Source: Salisaeta longa DSM 21114
Lineage (GTDB): Bacteria > Bacteroidota > Rhodothermia > Rhodothermales > Salinibacteraceae
NCBI RefSeq assembly: GCF_000419585.1
Contig: NZ_ATTH01000001.1
Span: forward strand, 2,068,005 to 2,132,004
Length of the DNA: 64,000 bases
Reading direction: 5' to 3'
A program made the translations under genes and the position numbers. Position 1 is the first letter of the stretch. Each line of letters begins with the position of its first letter. This document shows, piece by piece, positions 56,002-64,000 of this stretch. A model generated the notes under the pieces. That model worked only from the letters and a program-made list of their open reading frames with translations, did no database searches and was not told where the DNA came from.

Positions 56002-58566
56002 TCAAAACGTGTGGCCGATGCCAAAGTGGAGGAGGGGACGCTCCAGCCCCCGGCCAAACACGTCGTTGTTGCGTTGCGACGGATCGTGCAGGCGGTAGGC
56101 AAGGTCGAACCGCGCGATCAGGTATTCCCACGCCAGCCGAACCCCGATGCCGCCCCCGACGCCCACTTCGGTAAGGAACGAGGGCACCTGAAAGCGCCCC
56201 TCGGCCCGTCCACCCTCCGCCGTGCGAAGGCCCGGGTTGCGCGGGCCAAACCACACGTTGCCGGCATCCACGAAGGCCACGCCCAGCCAGCGAGAGGTCA
56301 GGAAGTTTTGGAAAACCTCGGTGCGCAGCTCCACGCTCGCCTCCAGCTTGATGTCGCCACCCAGCACGTTGGCGTTGCCGCCGCCGGTAGACGACTGAAA
56401 CAGGTTGGCGCCGCCCGGCCCCAGCTCGTGCAGCCGCCACCCGCGCACGCTCGTGGCGCCGCCGCTAAAGAAGCGCCGGTCGAACGGCACCACGTCGGGT
56501 CCGGCAATGGGATGGGCCCAGCCCGCGATGCCCTTAAGCGCCAAGACGGTTTCGCTGGACAGCGGCAGGTAGCGGCGCACATCGGCGGTGAAGCGCACGT
56601 ACGGCCGGTAGATCAGTTGATTGCCTGAGAGGGGGCGCGCTGCGGTGGTGTCGAGCGACGCGAGCCGCGTCGCCGGGTAATCGGTGGGGGCTAGGCGGCG
56701 CCCCGGCAGGCTGTACTCAACGCGCCCCGGTGTAAACAGAAAACGATCCAGTGCCATCGGCAGCAGGTTGCCCACCTCGGCCGTGCCCTCGTAGATGTGG
56801 CCGCTGCTGCGCCGAAGCAGGTCGGTGGTGGTGGACCGCAGCGTATACCGCAGCGCGCTATTGATCTGCGGCTGGGTGTAATCCTCAATGATTTGCCGGC
56901 GCTGCACCGGATCGAGAACCGCCACGCTGTCGCCCGTTCCAATGACGCGGCGCAGGAACGTCCGCTCAAACCCGCGCAGCGTATCCGGATTGCTCAGGCT
57001 TAGGTCGACCACATCGATGAACGATTGGCGCGTGGCACTGTGGTTAAGTTCTAAGCTGAGGCGCGCGTTGGCCCGTGCCCGAATGCGCAGCCGAAACTCG
57101 TCGCGCCGCGCGCGCAGGAAGCCCAGCGCAATGCGCGTCCGCGCCGTCTGCAGGGCGAACAGGCTGTCGAGCGCCCCAAACGGACGCACGAGGTAGGGCA
57201 GCGTGAGGGAGCTGTTCACTTCGAGCTGCGCCGAGGTCAGCCGCGTGATCGACTCGACGCTCGTCCCAATAGAGGCCGAGGTGCCAACCTGAAATGCCTC
57301 ACCGGCGCCCAGGGCGTTCAGGTTTTCGTAGGTTACGCCCAGCCCAATGCCCAGCTCGTTCTCAATGTCGGTGACCGTTTCGCGCTGCAGGGCAAACATT
57401 TCGGCCCGCAGCTGATGCCGTGCCAGCGTGCGCGCGTCGATGCGCAGGGGCAACGCCGGGAGCGTCGCGCTGTCGGGGGCCACAGCGGCGTCAAACTGCG
57501 GCGTGAAGTTGGTGAACGAGAACACGCCAATGCTTTCGAGGCGACGCTTGGTGGCTTGCACGGCCGACTGCCGGTAGAGGGCGCCGGGGCGAAACTGCAA
57601 GGCCCGCGCGATGGCCGTGGGCTGCAGATGCGTCTCGCCGCGCCACTCGATGGTGACCGGAAACGGCAGGGCCTGCCCGTCGATGGCGCGCAGCGTATCG
57701 CGCCGGATGCGTCCGTTGGCCTCGGGCCCCTCCACCTGCACATGCACCGGCCCAAACCGGTAGCGCGCCCCGGGGCGCACCCGCAGCGAAACGTCGAAGC
57801 TGTCGGGCACCGGGCGGTAGACGATCGCCTGCACCGAGTCGCGCGTGATGGCGGCAAACCCTCGGTTGCGCAGAAAATCGAGCAGGCGGCGGCGCTCCTG
57901 CAACAGCATCAGCTGCATGTAGCGCTGCGACCGAAGCCGCAGGTCGAGCGCCGGCGTCTTGGGCACGGGCGTGCCGGGCAGAGGCGTCTCCTCCAACAAC
58001 GTACGCGCCTGCGCCGGCGTGAGCGCGCCCAGCCCTTTGTAGGTGATCGTGCGGATGTAGGTGGGCCGTCCCGGCGCCACGCGAAAGACGACCCGCACGC
58101 GATCGTCCTCGTCGGTGGGCCGCACCTGCACCGACACCCGAGCATCCCGAAAACCCGCATTCTGATAGAAGATGCGCAACCGCTCCACATCGTCCTGCAG
58201 CACCGAGCGGTCGACGTACGCCGGCGGCTCCCCGCCCTCGCGCAGCGCCCGGCTGATGCGCTTGCCGAGCGTGCCGGCGGCGCCCAGCTGGTACATCCAG
58301 CGCCACCACGTAAATCCGGGGATGCCCAGGATGCGCCGGTTGGGGGCAGCACGCACGTACTGCTTCAGTTTGGCGTCGTCGAAGAACGTGTTGCCCTGTA
58401 TCTCGACCGATTGGATGACGGGCCGCGTGCTGTCGGGCATTGCGCCGGCTTGCGCCCCAACCGGCTGCGCCCCCGCGGGCCGCACGCCCGCCATCAGCAG
58501 CACGCACATAAAAAAAGCGGCACCGGCGGCCGCTTTCTGATGCAATAGACGAAGGGGGTACATCAT
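56002..58566 (-). CDS. Omp85-superfamily outer-membrane protein (BamA/TamA-like)
   Basis: 854 residues with a signal peptide ending near RPAGAQP. Several POTRA-like segments follow (e.g. VIQSVEIQGNTFFDDAKLKQ, then YIRTITYKGLGALTPAQART). The C-terminal half is a beta-barrel with the conserved loop motif in GGATSVRGWRLHELGPG (VRGW, where most have VRGF) and a final Phe. Such proteins insert barrels or export lipids. The POTRA number is uncertain. It starts 20 bases after the M23 stop. Whether it is the main BamA cannot be settled. Confidence 0.85.
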   Translation of the reverse strand: MMYPLRLLHQKAAAGAAFFMCVLLMAGVRPAGAQPVGAQAGAMPDSTRPVIQSVEIQGNTFFDDAKLKQYVRAAPNRRILGIPGFTWWRWMYQLGAAGTLGKRISRALREGGEPPAYVDRSVLQDDVERLRIFYQNAGFRDARVSVQVRPTDEDDRVRVVFRVAPGRPTYIRTITYKGLGALTPAQARTLLEETPLPGTPVPKTPALDLRLRSQRYMQLMLLQERRRLLDFLRNRGFAAITRDSVQAIVYRPVPDSFDVSLRVRPGARYRFGPVHVQVEGPEANGRIRRDTLRAIDGQALPFPVTIEWRGETHLQPTAIARALQFRPGALYRQSAVQATKRRLESIGVFSFTNFTPQFDAAVAPDSATLPALPLRIDARTLARHQLRAEMFALQRETVTDIENELGIGLGVTYENLNALGAGEAFQVGTSASIGTSVESITRLTSAQLEVNSSLTLPYLVRPFGALDSLFALQTARTRIALGFLRARRDEFRLRIRARANARLSLELNHSATRQSFIDVVDLSLSNPDTLRGFERTFLRRVIGTGDSVAVLDPVQRRQIIEDYTQPQINSALRYTLRSTTTDLLRRSSGHIYEGTAEVGNLLPMALDRFLFTPGRVEYSLPGRRLAPTDYPATRLASLDTTAARPLSGNQLIYRPYVRFTADVRRYLPLSSETVLALKGIAGWAHPIAGPDVVPFDRRFFSGGATSVRGWRLHELGPGGANLFQSSTGGGNANVLGGDIKLEASVELRTEVFQNFLTSRWLGVAFVDAGNVWFGPRNPGLRTAEGGRAEGRFQVPSFLTEVGVGGGIGVRLAWEYLIARFDLAYRLHDPSQRNNDVFGRGLERPLLHFGIGHTF

Positions 58567-58586
58567 CCTACGACTCGCCGCTCGCG

Positions 58587-59627
58587 TTATCCGGTGGGCC
58601 GGTTGATGGATTCGGTGCGCGGCGCGCCGGTCGTCTCCATCGACGGACCGTCGTGCATCTGCTGGTAGGCCTTGGTGCGCTGCTTGAGCTCCTGATACTT
58701 CTGCGGCGACATGTCGGGCATGACGAAGCGGATGGGATCGAGCGTTCGCCCGTTCAGCGTGCGCACTTCGTAGTGCAGGTGCGGCCCCGTGGAGCGGCCC
58801 GTGTTGCCGCTGTAGGCAATGACCTGGCCGCGCTCTACGCGGGCACCGCGGCGGATGCCATCGGCAAACTCCGAGAGGTGCGCGTACCGGGTGACGTAGC
58901 CGGCCGCCCGGTGGTAGATGTCGACGTAGTTCCCGTACGACGAACTGTAGCGCGCTCGGCGCACCACGCCATCGCCCGGCGCCACCACCGGCGTACCGGT
59001 GCGCACTACGAAGTCGAGGCCTTCATGCATCGTACGCACCTTCAGGATGGGATGATGCCGCATGCCGTAGCCCGACACGATCGGCCCGTCGGTGGGGCGC
59101 AGCACCGGCAGCTGCCGCATGGCCTTCTCGTGGCGCTTCGTATAGTCGATGAGCTCGCGGTAGCTGGCGCTCTGCAGGCTGGACTTCCGCTCTAGCTTGT
59201 CGAGCGTGCGGGAGGTTGTGCGAAGCAGCGCTGCGGTGCTCTCGCTAAACCGGTCGTACTGCGCGTACGGATCGCTCCCGCCCACGCCCACCTTGCGCAC
59301 ATCGGCCGAAATAGGCTCCATTTGCAGCAGCGTACGATACAACCTTTGGTCGCGCTGCGCAAACGTCTCCAGCTTCGACGTAAGCGTCGTCATCTGCTGC
59401 GTGGCCGCCTGCAGTTTTTCGCGCAAGGCCCTATTCTCGGCCGCCAGCGCTTGCTCCTCCGGCGTTTCAATCAGCTGCGCGTCCATGCTCCAGGCAAACC
59501 CGCACGCAAGCACCAGCGCTACGGTACAGATGATGGCGCCGTACACCACGTACCGGCGACGGCTCGGCGTTACTTCAACAAAGGCGCACTGGTCCTCATC
59601 GTAGCGGTAACGAACGTCTGCGTCCAT
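58587..59627 (-). CDS. M23-family metallopeptidase with N-terminal membrane anchor
   Basis: 346 residues. A cytoplasmic N-terminus of about 25 residues precedes one transmembrane helix (VVYGAIICTVALVLACGFAW), then a coiled coil (about 60-105) and the M23 LytM domain. Zinc ligands are in HEGLDFVV and HLHYEV with the GRSTGPH lead-in. It probably cleaves or regulates cell-wall crosslinks in the periplasm. First gene of the operon with the Omp85 protein; a sigma70-like promoter lies upstream at 59772-59800. Confidence 0.93.
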   Translation of the reverse strand: MDADVRYRYDEDQCAFVEVTPSRRRYVVYGAIICTVALVLACGFAWSMDAQLIETPEEQALAAENRALREKLQAATQQMTTLTSKLETFAQRDQRLYRTLLQMEPISADVRKVGVGGSDPYAQYDRFSESTAALLRTTSRTLDKLERKSSLQSASYRELIDYTKRHEKAMRQLPVLRPTDGPIVSGYGMRHHPILKVRTMHEGLDFVVRTGTPVVAPGDGVVRRARYSSSYGNYVDIYHRAAGYVTRYAHLSEFADGIRRGARVERGQVIAYSGNTGRSTGPHLHYEVRTLNGRTLDPIRFVMPDMSPQKYQELKQRTKAYQQMHDGPSMETTGAPRTESINRPTG

Positions 59628-59941
59628 GGAAATAGGTGGGGGTCAAATCCAGTAATCTGCACGAGGCAGGCTTACATGGGGGAGGAAGGCAAGCCATTTT
59701 CGTCTCTAGGGGCCCTGCAGCGCGGCCGCTCCCAGACGACAGCGCCTAGCGGGCGGATTCAAAAGCATTCCAATATAGTGGGCGGAAGGCTGGACGTCAA
59801 CTCTTTCGAGCCGTCTTTCAGTAAAGAAGCCGTACATACCCCATCGGTTACATCAGCCCAAGGGCCATGTGCATGGGCGGGTCCACGCATCGCACATCGT
59901 TGCAATGGACAATAAGCGCGCCGTGCGCCATTGCCCATCGC
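59628..59941. other. 314-base intergenic region between hprK and the M23 gene
   Basis: It holds the promoter for the M23 operon (listed separately) but no gene: the ORFs crossing it lack motifs and codon bias. The 145-base leader from promoter to ATG has no obvious riboswitch. No T-tract terminator for hprK was recognised. Confidence 0.5.
59772..59800 (-). promoter_or_regulatory. Sigma70-like promoter of the M23/Omp85 operon
   Basis: On the minus strand TTGACG (59795-59800) is separated by exactly 17 bases from TATATT (59772-59777). It matches the classical consensus in 5/6 and 5/6 positions. It lies about 145 bases upstream of the M23 ATG at 59627. Bacteroidota often use a different consensus, so confidence is moderate. 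Confidence 0.55.
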
Positions 59942-60955
59942 TTATTCATAATCTCCTTCAAAGTATTCGATGCCCCGGCGCGGCACAGACGGGCTTTCGC
60001 CTCGAATACGGGCCCGTAGGCGCTCGGTAAACACCTCGGCGGCGTCGTAGCCGTAGTGGCGCAGCAGGTAGTTCATGGCAATTACTTCGCAGATGACGGT
60101 AATATTTTTCCCGGGCGTGATGGGCACTTGCACGGTTGGCAGGGCCACATCCAAAATATCGTGGGTGTCCTCGACCATGTGGAGGCGCGTGTACTCCTTG
60201 TCCTCGTCCCACAGCTGCATGTCGACCACCACCTCGATCCGCTTTTGGAAGCGGATGGCGCGGATGCCAAACATGGCGCGCACGTCCACCAGCCCCAGCC
60301 CGCGCACTTCCATAAAGTGCTGCACGAGGTCGGTGCCAGAGCCCATGAGCACGCCGGCCTCCTGGCGGGTGGCCACTACCACGTCGTCGGCCACCAGCCG
60401 GTGCCCGCGCTCTACCAGGTCGAGCGCCACCTCGCTCTTTCCGATGCCGGGCTTGCCCATCAGGAGCAGCCCGATGCCGTACACGTCAACGAGCGAGCCG
60501 TGCACCACGCGCTGCGGCGCAAACTGATCGTTGAGGAGCGTGCGCAGGGCCTCCATGAGCCGCACCGTGGGCCACGCCGTGCCGTACACCGGAATGCCGT
60601 GCTCGGTGGCCTGCTGCAGCTGCGGGGCGGGCAGCGCATTGCCGTCGGTGCAGATGATGCACGGGAGGTCGAACTGCATCAGGTGGCCAAACGCCTCGGC
60701 GCGTGCGTCGGGCCCTAGGTGCCGCAGGTAGCGATGCTCGGTGTTGCCCAGCACCTGCACGCGCTGATGCGTAAACAGCTCCACGTACCCGGCAAGCGCC
60801 AGGCCCGGGCGGTGCAGGTTGCTCTCCGTCACGGGGCGCGCGCTGTCATCGACGGCGTTGTGCTTGTCGAGCGGCACCCCCACCGCCTCCCGCAACTGGT
60901 CGGCCATGAAGGCGACCGTGATGGACGATTTTTGGAAGTTGGACGCGTCGGACAT
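59942..60955 (-). CDS. hprK: HPr kinase/phosphorylase (HprK)
   Basis: 337 residues from the ATG at 60955 (MSDASNFQKSS). The P-loop is GKPGIGKSEVAL (from residue 167), followed by HRLVADD (185-191) and EVRGLGLVDV (216-225), the HprK signature. It phosphorylates HPr on serine in organisms with a PTS; the Bacteroidota often have HprK without a full PTS. No ptsH gene is in the window. It follows moxR by 49 bases, in the operon headed by the pseudo-galactokinase. Confidence 0.95.
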   Translation of the reverse strand: MSDASNFQKSSITVAFMADQLREAVGVPLDKHNAVDDSARPVTESNLHRPGLALAGYVELFTHQRVQVLGNTEHRYLRHLGPDARAEAFGHLMQFDLPCIICTDGNALPAPQLQQATEHGIPVYGTAWPTVRLMEALRTLLNDQFAPQRVVHGSLVDVYGIGLLLMGKPGIGKSEVALDLVERGHRLVADDVVVATRQEAGVLMGSGTDLVQHFMEVRGLGLVDVRAMFGIRAIRFQKRIEVVVDMQLWDEDKEYTRLHMVEDTHDILDVALPTVQVPITPGKNITVICEVIAMNYLLRHYGYDAAEVFTERLRARIRGESPSVPRRGIEYFEGDYE

Positions 60956-61004
60956 AACGGGGCGTGGACGGGCGTGAGCGGCTGGCGAGCGGATGCGGTG
61001 CGGG

Positions 61005-62000
61005 CTACGGCACCTCCACCGCGTCGAGCACGCGCTGCACCAACGCGGCGGGCTCGATGCCTTCGGCCTCGGCTTCGTATGTGCGCACGAGGCGGTGCTG
61101 CAACACGTTGGCCGCCAGGGCCCGCACGTCTTCGGGGGTAACGTAGGCGCGCCGCCGCAACAGGGCATGCGCGCGGGCGGCCAGGTTCAGGTTGATGCTG
61201 GCACGGGGCGAGGCGCCGTATGCGATGAGAGAGGCCAGATCGTCGAGCCCCTCGGCGGCCGGGGCGCGCGTCGTCATCACCAGGTCTACGATGTACGCCT
61301 CTACCCGCGCATCCATGTAGAGCGCGTCGAGCACGGCCCGGGCGTTCAGGACTTGCGCGGGCGTCGCGACGGGCTGTACGGTGGGCGCGGGCTGCGTCTG
61401 CGCCATGCGCCGCATGATCTCCAGCTCGTCGGTCCGCGTGGGATACGGCACGTGCACCTTCAGCATGAAGCGGTCCACCTGCGCCTCGGGCAGCGGGTAG
61501 GTGCCCTCCTGCTCGATGGGATTTTGCGTAGCCAGTACCAAAAACGGCTCCTCCAGGGCAAACGTGCGCTCGCCGATCGTCACCTCACGCTCCTGCATGC
61601 TCTGCAAGAGCGCGCTCTGCACCTTAGCGGGCGAGCGGTTGATCTCATCGGCCAGGATGATGTTTGCAAAGATGGGTCCTTTCTTGATCGAAAACGCGCC
61701 CTTCTGCTGGTTGTACACCAGCGTGCCCAACAGGTCGGCCGGCAGCAGGTCGGGGGTAAACTGGATCCGCTGAAACGACGTGCCAATGCTTCCGGCAAGC
61801 GCGCGCACGGTAAGTGTTTTGGCCAGGCCCGGCACCCCCTCCAACAGCACGTGGCCGCCGGTGAGCAATCCGATGAGCAGCCGCTCGATCATCGTTTCCT
61901 GCCCCACCACCACGCGCTGCACCTCCTCCAGCAGATCGTCGAGGAACGCCGTATCGTGGGCGATGCGGGCGTTGATGTCGGCACGGTTGGGGGTGGACAT
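61005..62000 (-). CDS. MoxR-family AAA+ ATPase
   Basis: 331 residues. Walker A is LEGVPGLAKT, near residues 53-62, Walker B is IILADEINR, and SPAKVQSALLQSMQEREVTI and LATQNPIEQEGTYPLPEAQV are the MoxR hallmarks. MoxR ATPases act as chaperones that help install cofactors, usually with a VWA or DUF58 partner. Here that partner is not adjacent; the window's DUF58 gene is about 43 kb away. It starts nine bases after the pseudo-galactokinase stop. Confidence 0.95.
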   Translation of the reverse strand: MSTPNRADINARIAHDTAFLDDLLEEVQRVVVGQETMIERLLIGLLTGGHVLLEGVPGLAKTLTVRALAGSIGTSFQRIQFTPDLLPADLLGTLVYNQQKGAFSIKKGPIFANIILADEINRSPAKVQSALLQSMQEREVTIGERTFALEEPFLVLATQNPIEQEGTYPLPEAQVDRFMLKVHVPYPTRTDELEIMRRMAQTQPAPTVQPVATPAQVLNARAVLDALYMDARVEAYIVDLVMTTRAPAAEGLDDLASLIAYGASPRASINLNLAARAHALLRRRAYVTPEDVRALAANVLQHRLVRTYEAEAEGIEPAALVQRVLDAVEVP

Positions 62001-62009
62001 GGCGTGGGC

Positions 62010-63185
62010 CTACGGGTAAAAGATACGAAACGGACCGGAGAGGGCGCGGCCGAGGCGCGAGCGCAGCTCGGCAAAGGCGTGCTGCCGCCCCACCAGGAGC
62101 ACCGCGCCGCCGCGGTCGATGAGGCTTGCGCCGTAGATGCCATCCAGCGTGAGGTCTTCCACGGCGGCCACCAGCGCATTGGCCGCGGGGGGTGCGGCCT
62201 GCCACCGGTCGCGCCGACTGGCGTGCTGCATGAGCAGGAGCGCCCCCACCATTTGTCCGTCGTCGCGGCGCAGGGCGGCCACCTGTTTCTGCACGCGATG
62301 GTTTTCGGTCACCAGATATTGGACGAGCGGACGCTGCGCTTCCGTCACGCAGTTGAGCACCTCGTCGAGGGCCCGGTAGTCGATGTCGCGGTAGGTACGC
62401 ACTTGCGGAAAGCCCCCGTCACGGATCCGCTGGAGGGCACGCTGCGCCGTCTCCTGACGGGCGCGCTCGGCCGACGCGGCAAGGGGCGGGCCCGTGTGCA
62501 GATCCACCAGCACCCACATCATGCGGTCGCGCAGCGGCGTGGGCACCGGGAGGTACTCGTTGGTGGCCGTGTCTACGAGGGTAAACGGGCGGGCCGCGGC
62601 GTGCGCCGCCCACAGCGGCGCGGTGCTGTACGGACGCGCGGTCGCTTCGGCAATGCAGTCTGCAGCGGCCGCCAGCCCGTCGGGCGTCAGCGGCGCGTCG
62701 GCGAGCGCCTCATGCAACGCCATGGCCAGCGCCGCCCAGTAGGCATCGGGGCAGCACCCCGGCACCGCACTGGCCACGGCGATGCGGTGCGGCTGATCGG
62801 TGTAGCGGGCGGCGAGGGCGCGGGTGAGCCGGTGCCAGCGCGGGTCCCCCGAGGCGTGCGGTGCGGTGTCGTTTGCAAATGCGACCTCGGTGTCACCGTC
62901 TGCCGGCGCCACGGCTACGCTCAGGTGCTGGTGCATGGGCAGGAGCAGGGCGAACCCGTCGGTGTAGTGGGCGTGGGTGGCCTGGATGCCCAGCGCGCCC
63001 GGTGCCGTGCCCGTACGCCCCGCCGCGGGCCACGCGCCGAAGGCGTCGGTCCACAGCGCGTGCGCACGGTCTTGCGTCGTCGTGGGATCGGCCGCGGCCC
63101 GCGCGTCGAGAGTGGGCGGCAACGCCTCGGAGGCCGTATCGGGATTGCCCGAAGGGGGACACACAGTCGCGGGGGTGGGCTGCAC
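62010..63185 (-). CDS. Galactokinase-like protein with all catalytic motifs lost (pseudo-GHMP kinase)
   Basis: 391 residues from a GTG at 63185. The whole galactokinase order is recognisable: FGAWPAAGRTGTAPGALG (50-66) where APGR stood, THAHYTDGF (70-78) for GEHTDYNDGF, SAVPGCCPDAYWAALAMA (139-156) for the GLSSSAALE loop, PLWAAH (190-195) for the MDQ base, then VTENHRVQKQVAALR (292-306) and HASRRDRW (321-328), with GIYGASLIDRGGAVLLVG (349-366) for the GGGFGG motif. The Arg, Glu, Asp and glycine-rich phosphate loop needed for catalysis are all replaced. It heads an operon with MoxR and HprK. A sugar- or nucleotide-sensing role is inferred, not shown. Confidence 0.8.
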   Translation of the reverse strand: MQPTPATVCPPSGNPDTASEALPPTLDARAAADPTTTQDRAHALWTDAFGAWPAAGRTGTAPGALGIQATHAHYTDGFALLLPMHQHLSVAVAPADGDTEVAFANDTAPHASGDPRWHRLTRALAARYTDQPHRIAVASAVPGCCPDAYWAALAMALHEALADAPLTPDGLAAAADCIAEATARPYSTAPLWAAHAAARPFTLVDTATNEYLPVPTPLRDRMMWVLVDLHTGPPLAASAERARQETAQRALQRIRDGGFPQVRTYRDIDYRALDEVLNCVTEAQRPLVQYLVTENHRVQKQVAALRRDDGQMVGALLLMQHASRRDRWQAAPPAANALVAAVEDLTLDGIYGASLIDRGGAVLLVGRQHAFAELRSRLGRALSGPFRIFYP

Positions 63186-63385
63186 GAAACAAACGGATGC
63201 GGACTAGACAGGGTAGGATGCGCGCGGGCCACTTGCAACACGCACGCCCCGCGCCACCACCCGCCGTAACGACACGTTCACCAACGGGCCGGCGCAGATG
63301 CAGGAACGCTACGTTGATGATTCAGATGGTCGTTCGGGTTTGTTCGCCCATCTGCACGCTCCACGCACAACGAAGCAATCCCCTC
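63186..63385. other. Gene-free region before the repeat array
   Basis: It contains the upstream region of the pseudo-galactokinase operon, then (from about 63290) a degenerate copy of the inter-element spacer (GTTGATGATTCAGATGGTCG, later GCACGCTCCACGCACAACG). That suggests an older repeat unit whose left part is lost. No gene is supported. Confidence 0.5.
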
Positions 63386-63543
63386 CTTGTCATCACGAGG
63401 ACCGAACAGCGTGAGGGACGTGGGGGCCGAAGGTCATATCTACGATGGGGCCGAAGGTCATGCCACTGGTGCGATCTCCATGTACAGAGGTAAATGCCTC
63501 ATTGCGGAGATTGCCACGTCGCTCCGCTCCTCGCAATGACAAG
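63386..63543. repeat. Repeat element copy 1 with inverted ends
   Basis: The left end CTTGTCATCACGAGGA and the right end TCCTCGCAATGACAAG are imperfect inverses. Between them, GGGGCCGAAGGTCAT occurs twice around ATCTACGAT. The 64 bases at 63422-63485 match copy 2 exactly. The family GAGATTGCCACGTCGCTCC is common in many bacterial genomes. No transposase; ORFs across it are artefacts. Confidence 0.85.
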
Positions 63544-63640
63544 AGGGGTACAATGCAGAAACGATACGTGAATGGTTCAGATGGCTGTTCCGATGAATTC
63601 GACCAACTGCACGCCCAACGCACAAAAAAGCAGTACACTC

Positions 63641-63825
63641 CTTGTCATCGCGAGGAGTGAGCGCATGCGAGCGACGCGGGGGCCGAAGGTCATATCTACG
63701 ATGGGGCCGAAGGTCATGCCACTGGTGCGATCTCCATGTACGAGCAAGAACGCTCGGTTGCGGAGATTGCCACGCACCACAGGCATGACCTCACGGCCCT
63801 CGCCTTCGCCTCCTCGTAATGACAC
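63641..63825. repeat. Repeat element copy 2 with inverted ends
   Basis: It begins CTTGTCATCGCGAGGAGTGA and ends CTCCTCGTAATGACACG. The exact 64-base core is at 63678-63741. The internal tail has diverged (ACGCACCACAGGCATGACC), making the copy longer than copy 1. The stretch between copies 1 and 2, and that after copy 2, share AATGGTTCAG and AACTGCACGCCCAAC, so the full unit is a tandem repeat of about 255-284 bases. Confidence 0.85.
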
Positions 63826-63924
63826 GAATGGTAGGATGAAGAGTCACGCGTCAATGGTTCAGGTGGTCGTTCAGACCAGTTTGCGCAACTGCACGCCCAA
63901 CACATCGACAACTACAAACCCCAG

Positions 63925-64000
63925 CTTGTCATTGCGAGGAATGAGCGTATGCGAATGACGCGTGGGCCGAAGGTCATATCTACGATGGGGCCGAAGGTCA
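63925..64000. repeat. Repeat element copy 3, cut by the window end
   Basis: It begins CTTGTCATTGCGAGGAATGA and continues through both GGGGCCGAAGGTCA blocks to the last base. Only the left half is visible, so the array extends beyond the window. Confidence 0.8.

Noticed and set aside
60993-63269. 758-residue plus-strand ORF opposite moxR and the pseudo-galactokinase
   Set aside because: Rich in Arg, Gly and His with no motif, it is the antisense shadow of two recognisable genes in GC-rich DNA.
63445-63958. Small ORFs in the repeat array
   Set aside because: They translate the repeat (e.g. GPKVMPLVRSPCT in two copies) and are a common annotation artefact of this repeat type.
63290-64000. CRISPR array
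   Set aside because: Units are 255-284 bases with inverted ends and similar spacers, unlike short CRISPR repeats with unique spacers; no cas genes.

Overview
The window looks like chromosomal DNA from a GC-rich member of the Rhodothermota/Bacteroidota, most like the halophilic Salinibacter, Salisaeta or Longibacter group. This is inferred from gene content: an ECF sigma/FecR/TonB-receptor signalling set with an STN domain, a futalosine-type MqnA, an eukaryote-like dimeric GlyRS, an acidic tail on ribosomal protein S16, BamD and Omp85 proteins, FAS1 lipoproteins and mostly weak Shine-Dalgarno sites. No rRNA, tRNA, CRISPR array, insertion sequence or prophage was seen. Genes are dense, and the many long ORFs opposite real genes are artefacts of high GC.

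Layout. 1-4059 (minus): cell-surface signalling set, ECF sigma, FecR and a TonB-dependent receptor cut by the left edge. 4218-6875: lipoprotein with six FAS1 domains. 7010-13867 (minus): one long operon, rpsP-rimM-trmD-rplS-mqnA-smpB-tyrS-pabBC, joining translation to two chorismate-consuming enzymes; ffh and a CMD-family gene lie upstream. 15960-22537: 5-FTHF cyclo-ligase, PspC protein, DUF58 protein, PEP carboxylase, a degenerate AAA+ protein and LemA. 22724-28287 (minus): SLC13 carrier, lactate dehydrogenase, a small membrane protein, an HNH nuclease and mnmG. 28554-33776: outer-membrane barrel, FkbM methyltransferase, two glycosyltransferases and an unknown membrane protein. 33933-38590 (plus): efp, accB, accC, gcvH, guaA. 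38703-47168: LpoA-like TPR/PBP1 protein, SDR, bamD, nadD, a NagZ-like GH3, response regulator, PAP2 phosphatase and an iron-binding lipoprotein.

47299-53620 (minus) is a tight operon: photolyase, SRPBCC-epimerase fusion, TerC, FAD amine oxidase, cysteine desulfurase. 53748-59627 (minus) holds glyS and an envelope operon (M23 peptidase, Omp85 protein, cyclic-nucleotide-binding protein) with a good sigma70-like promoter. 59942-63185 (minus) is an operon whose first gene is a galactokinase-fold protein that has lost every catalytic motif, followed by a MoxR ATPase and HPr kinase. The last 0.7 kb is a tandem array of inverted-repeat-bounded elements running off the right edge.

The most unusual items are the pseudo-galactokinase/MoxR/HprK operon, the pseudo-AAA+ protein, the LpoA-like fusion, a metalloregulator-like palindrome before the iron lipoprotein, a strong terminator between accB and accC, and the terminal repeat array. 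All family assignments come from reading motifs; no database search was run.
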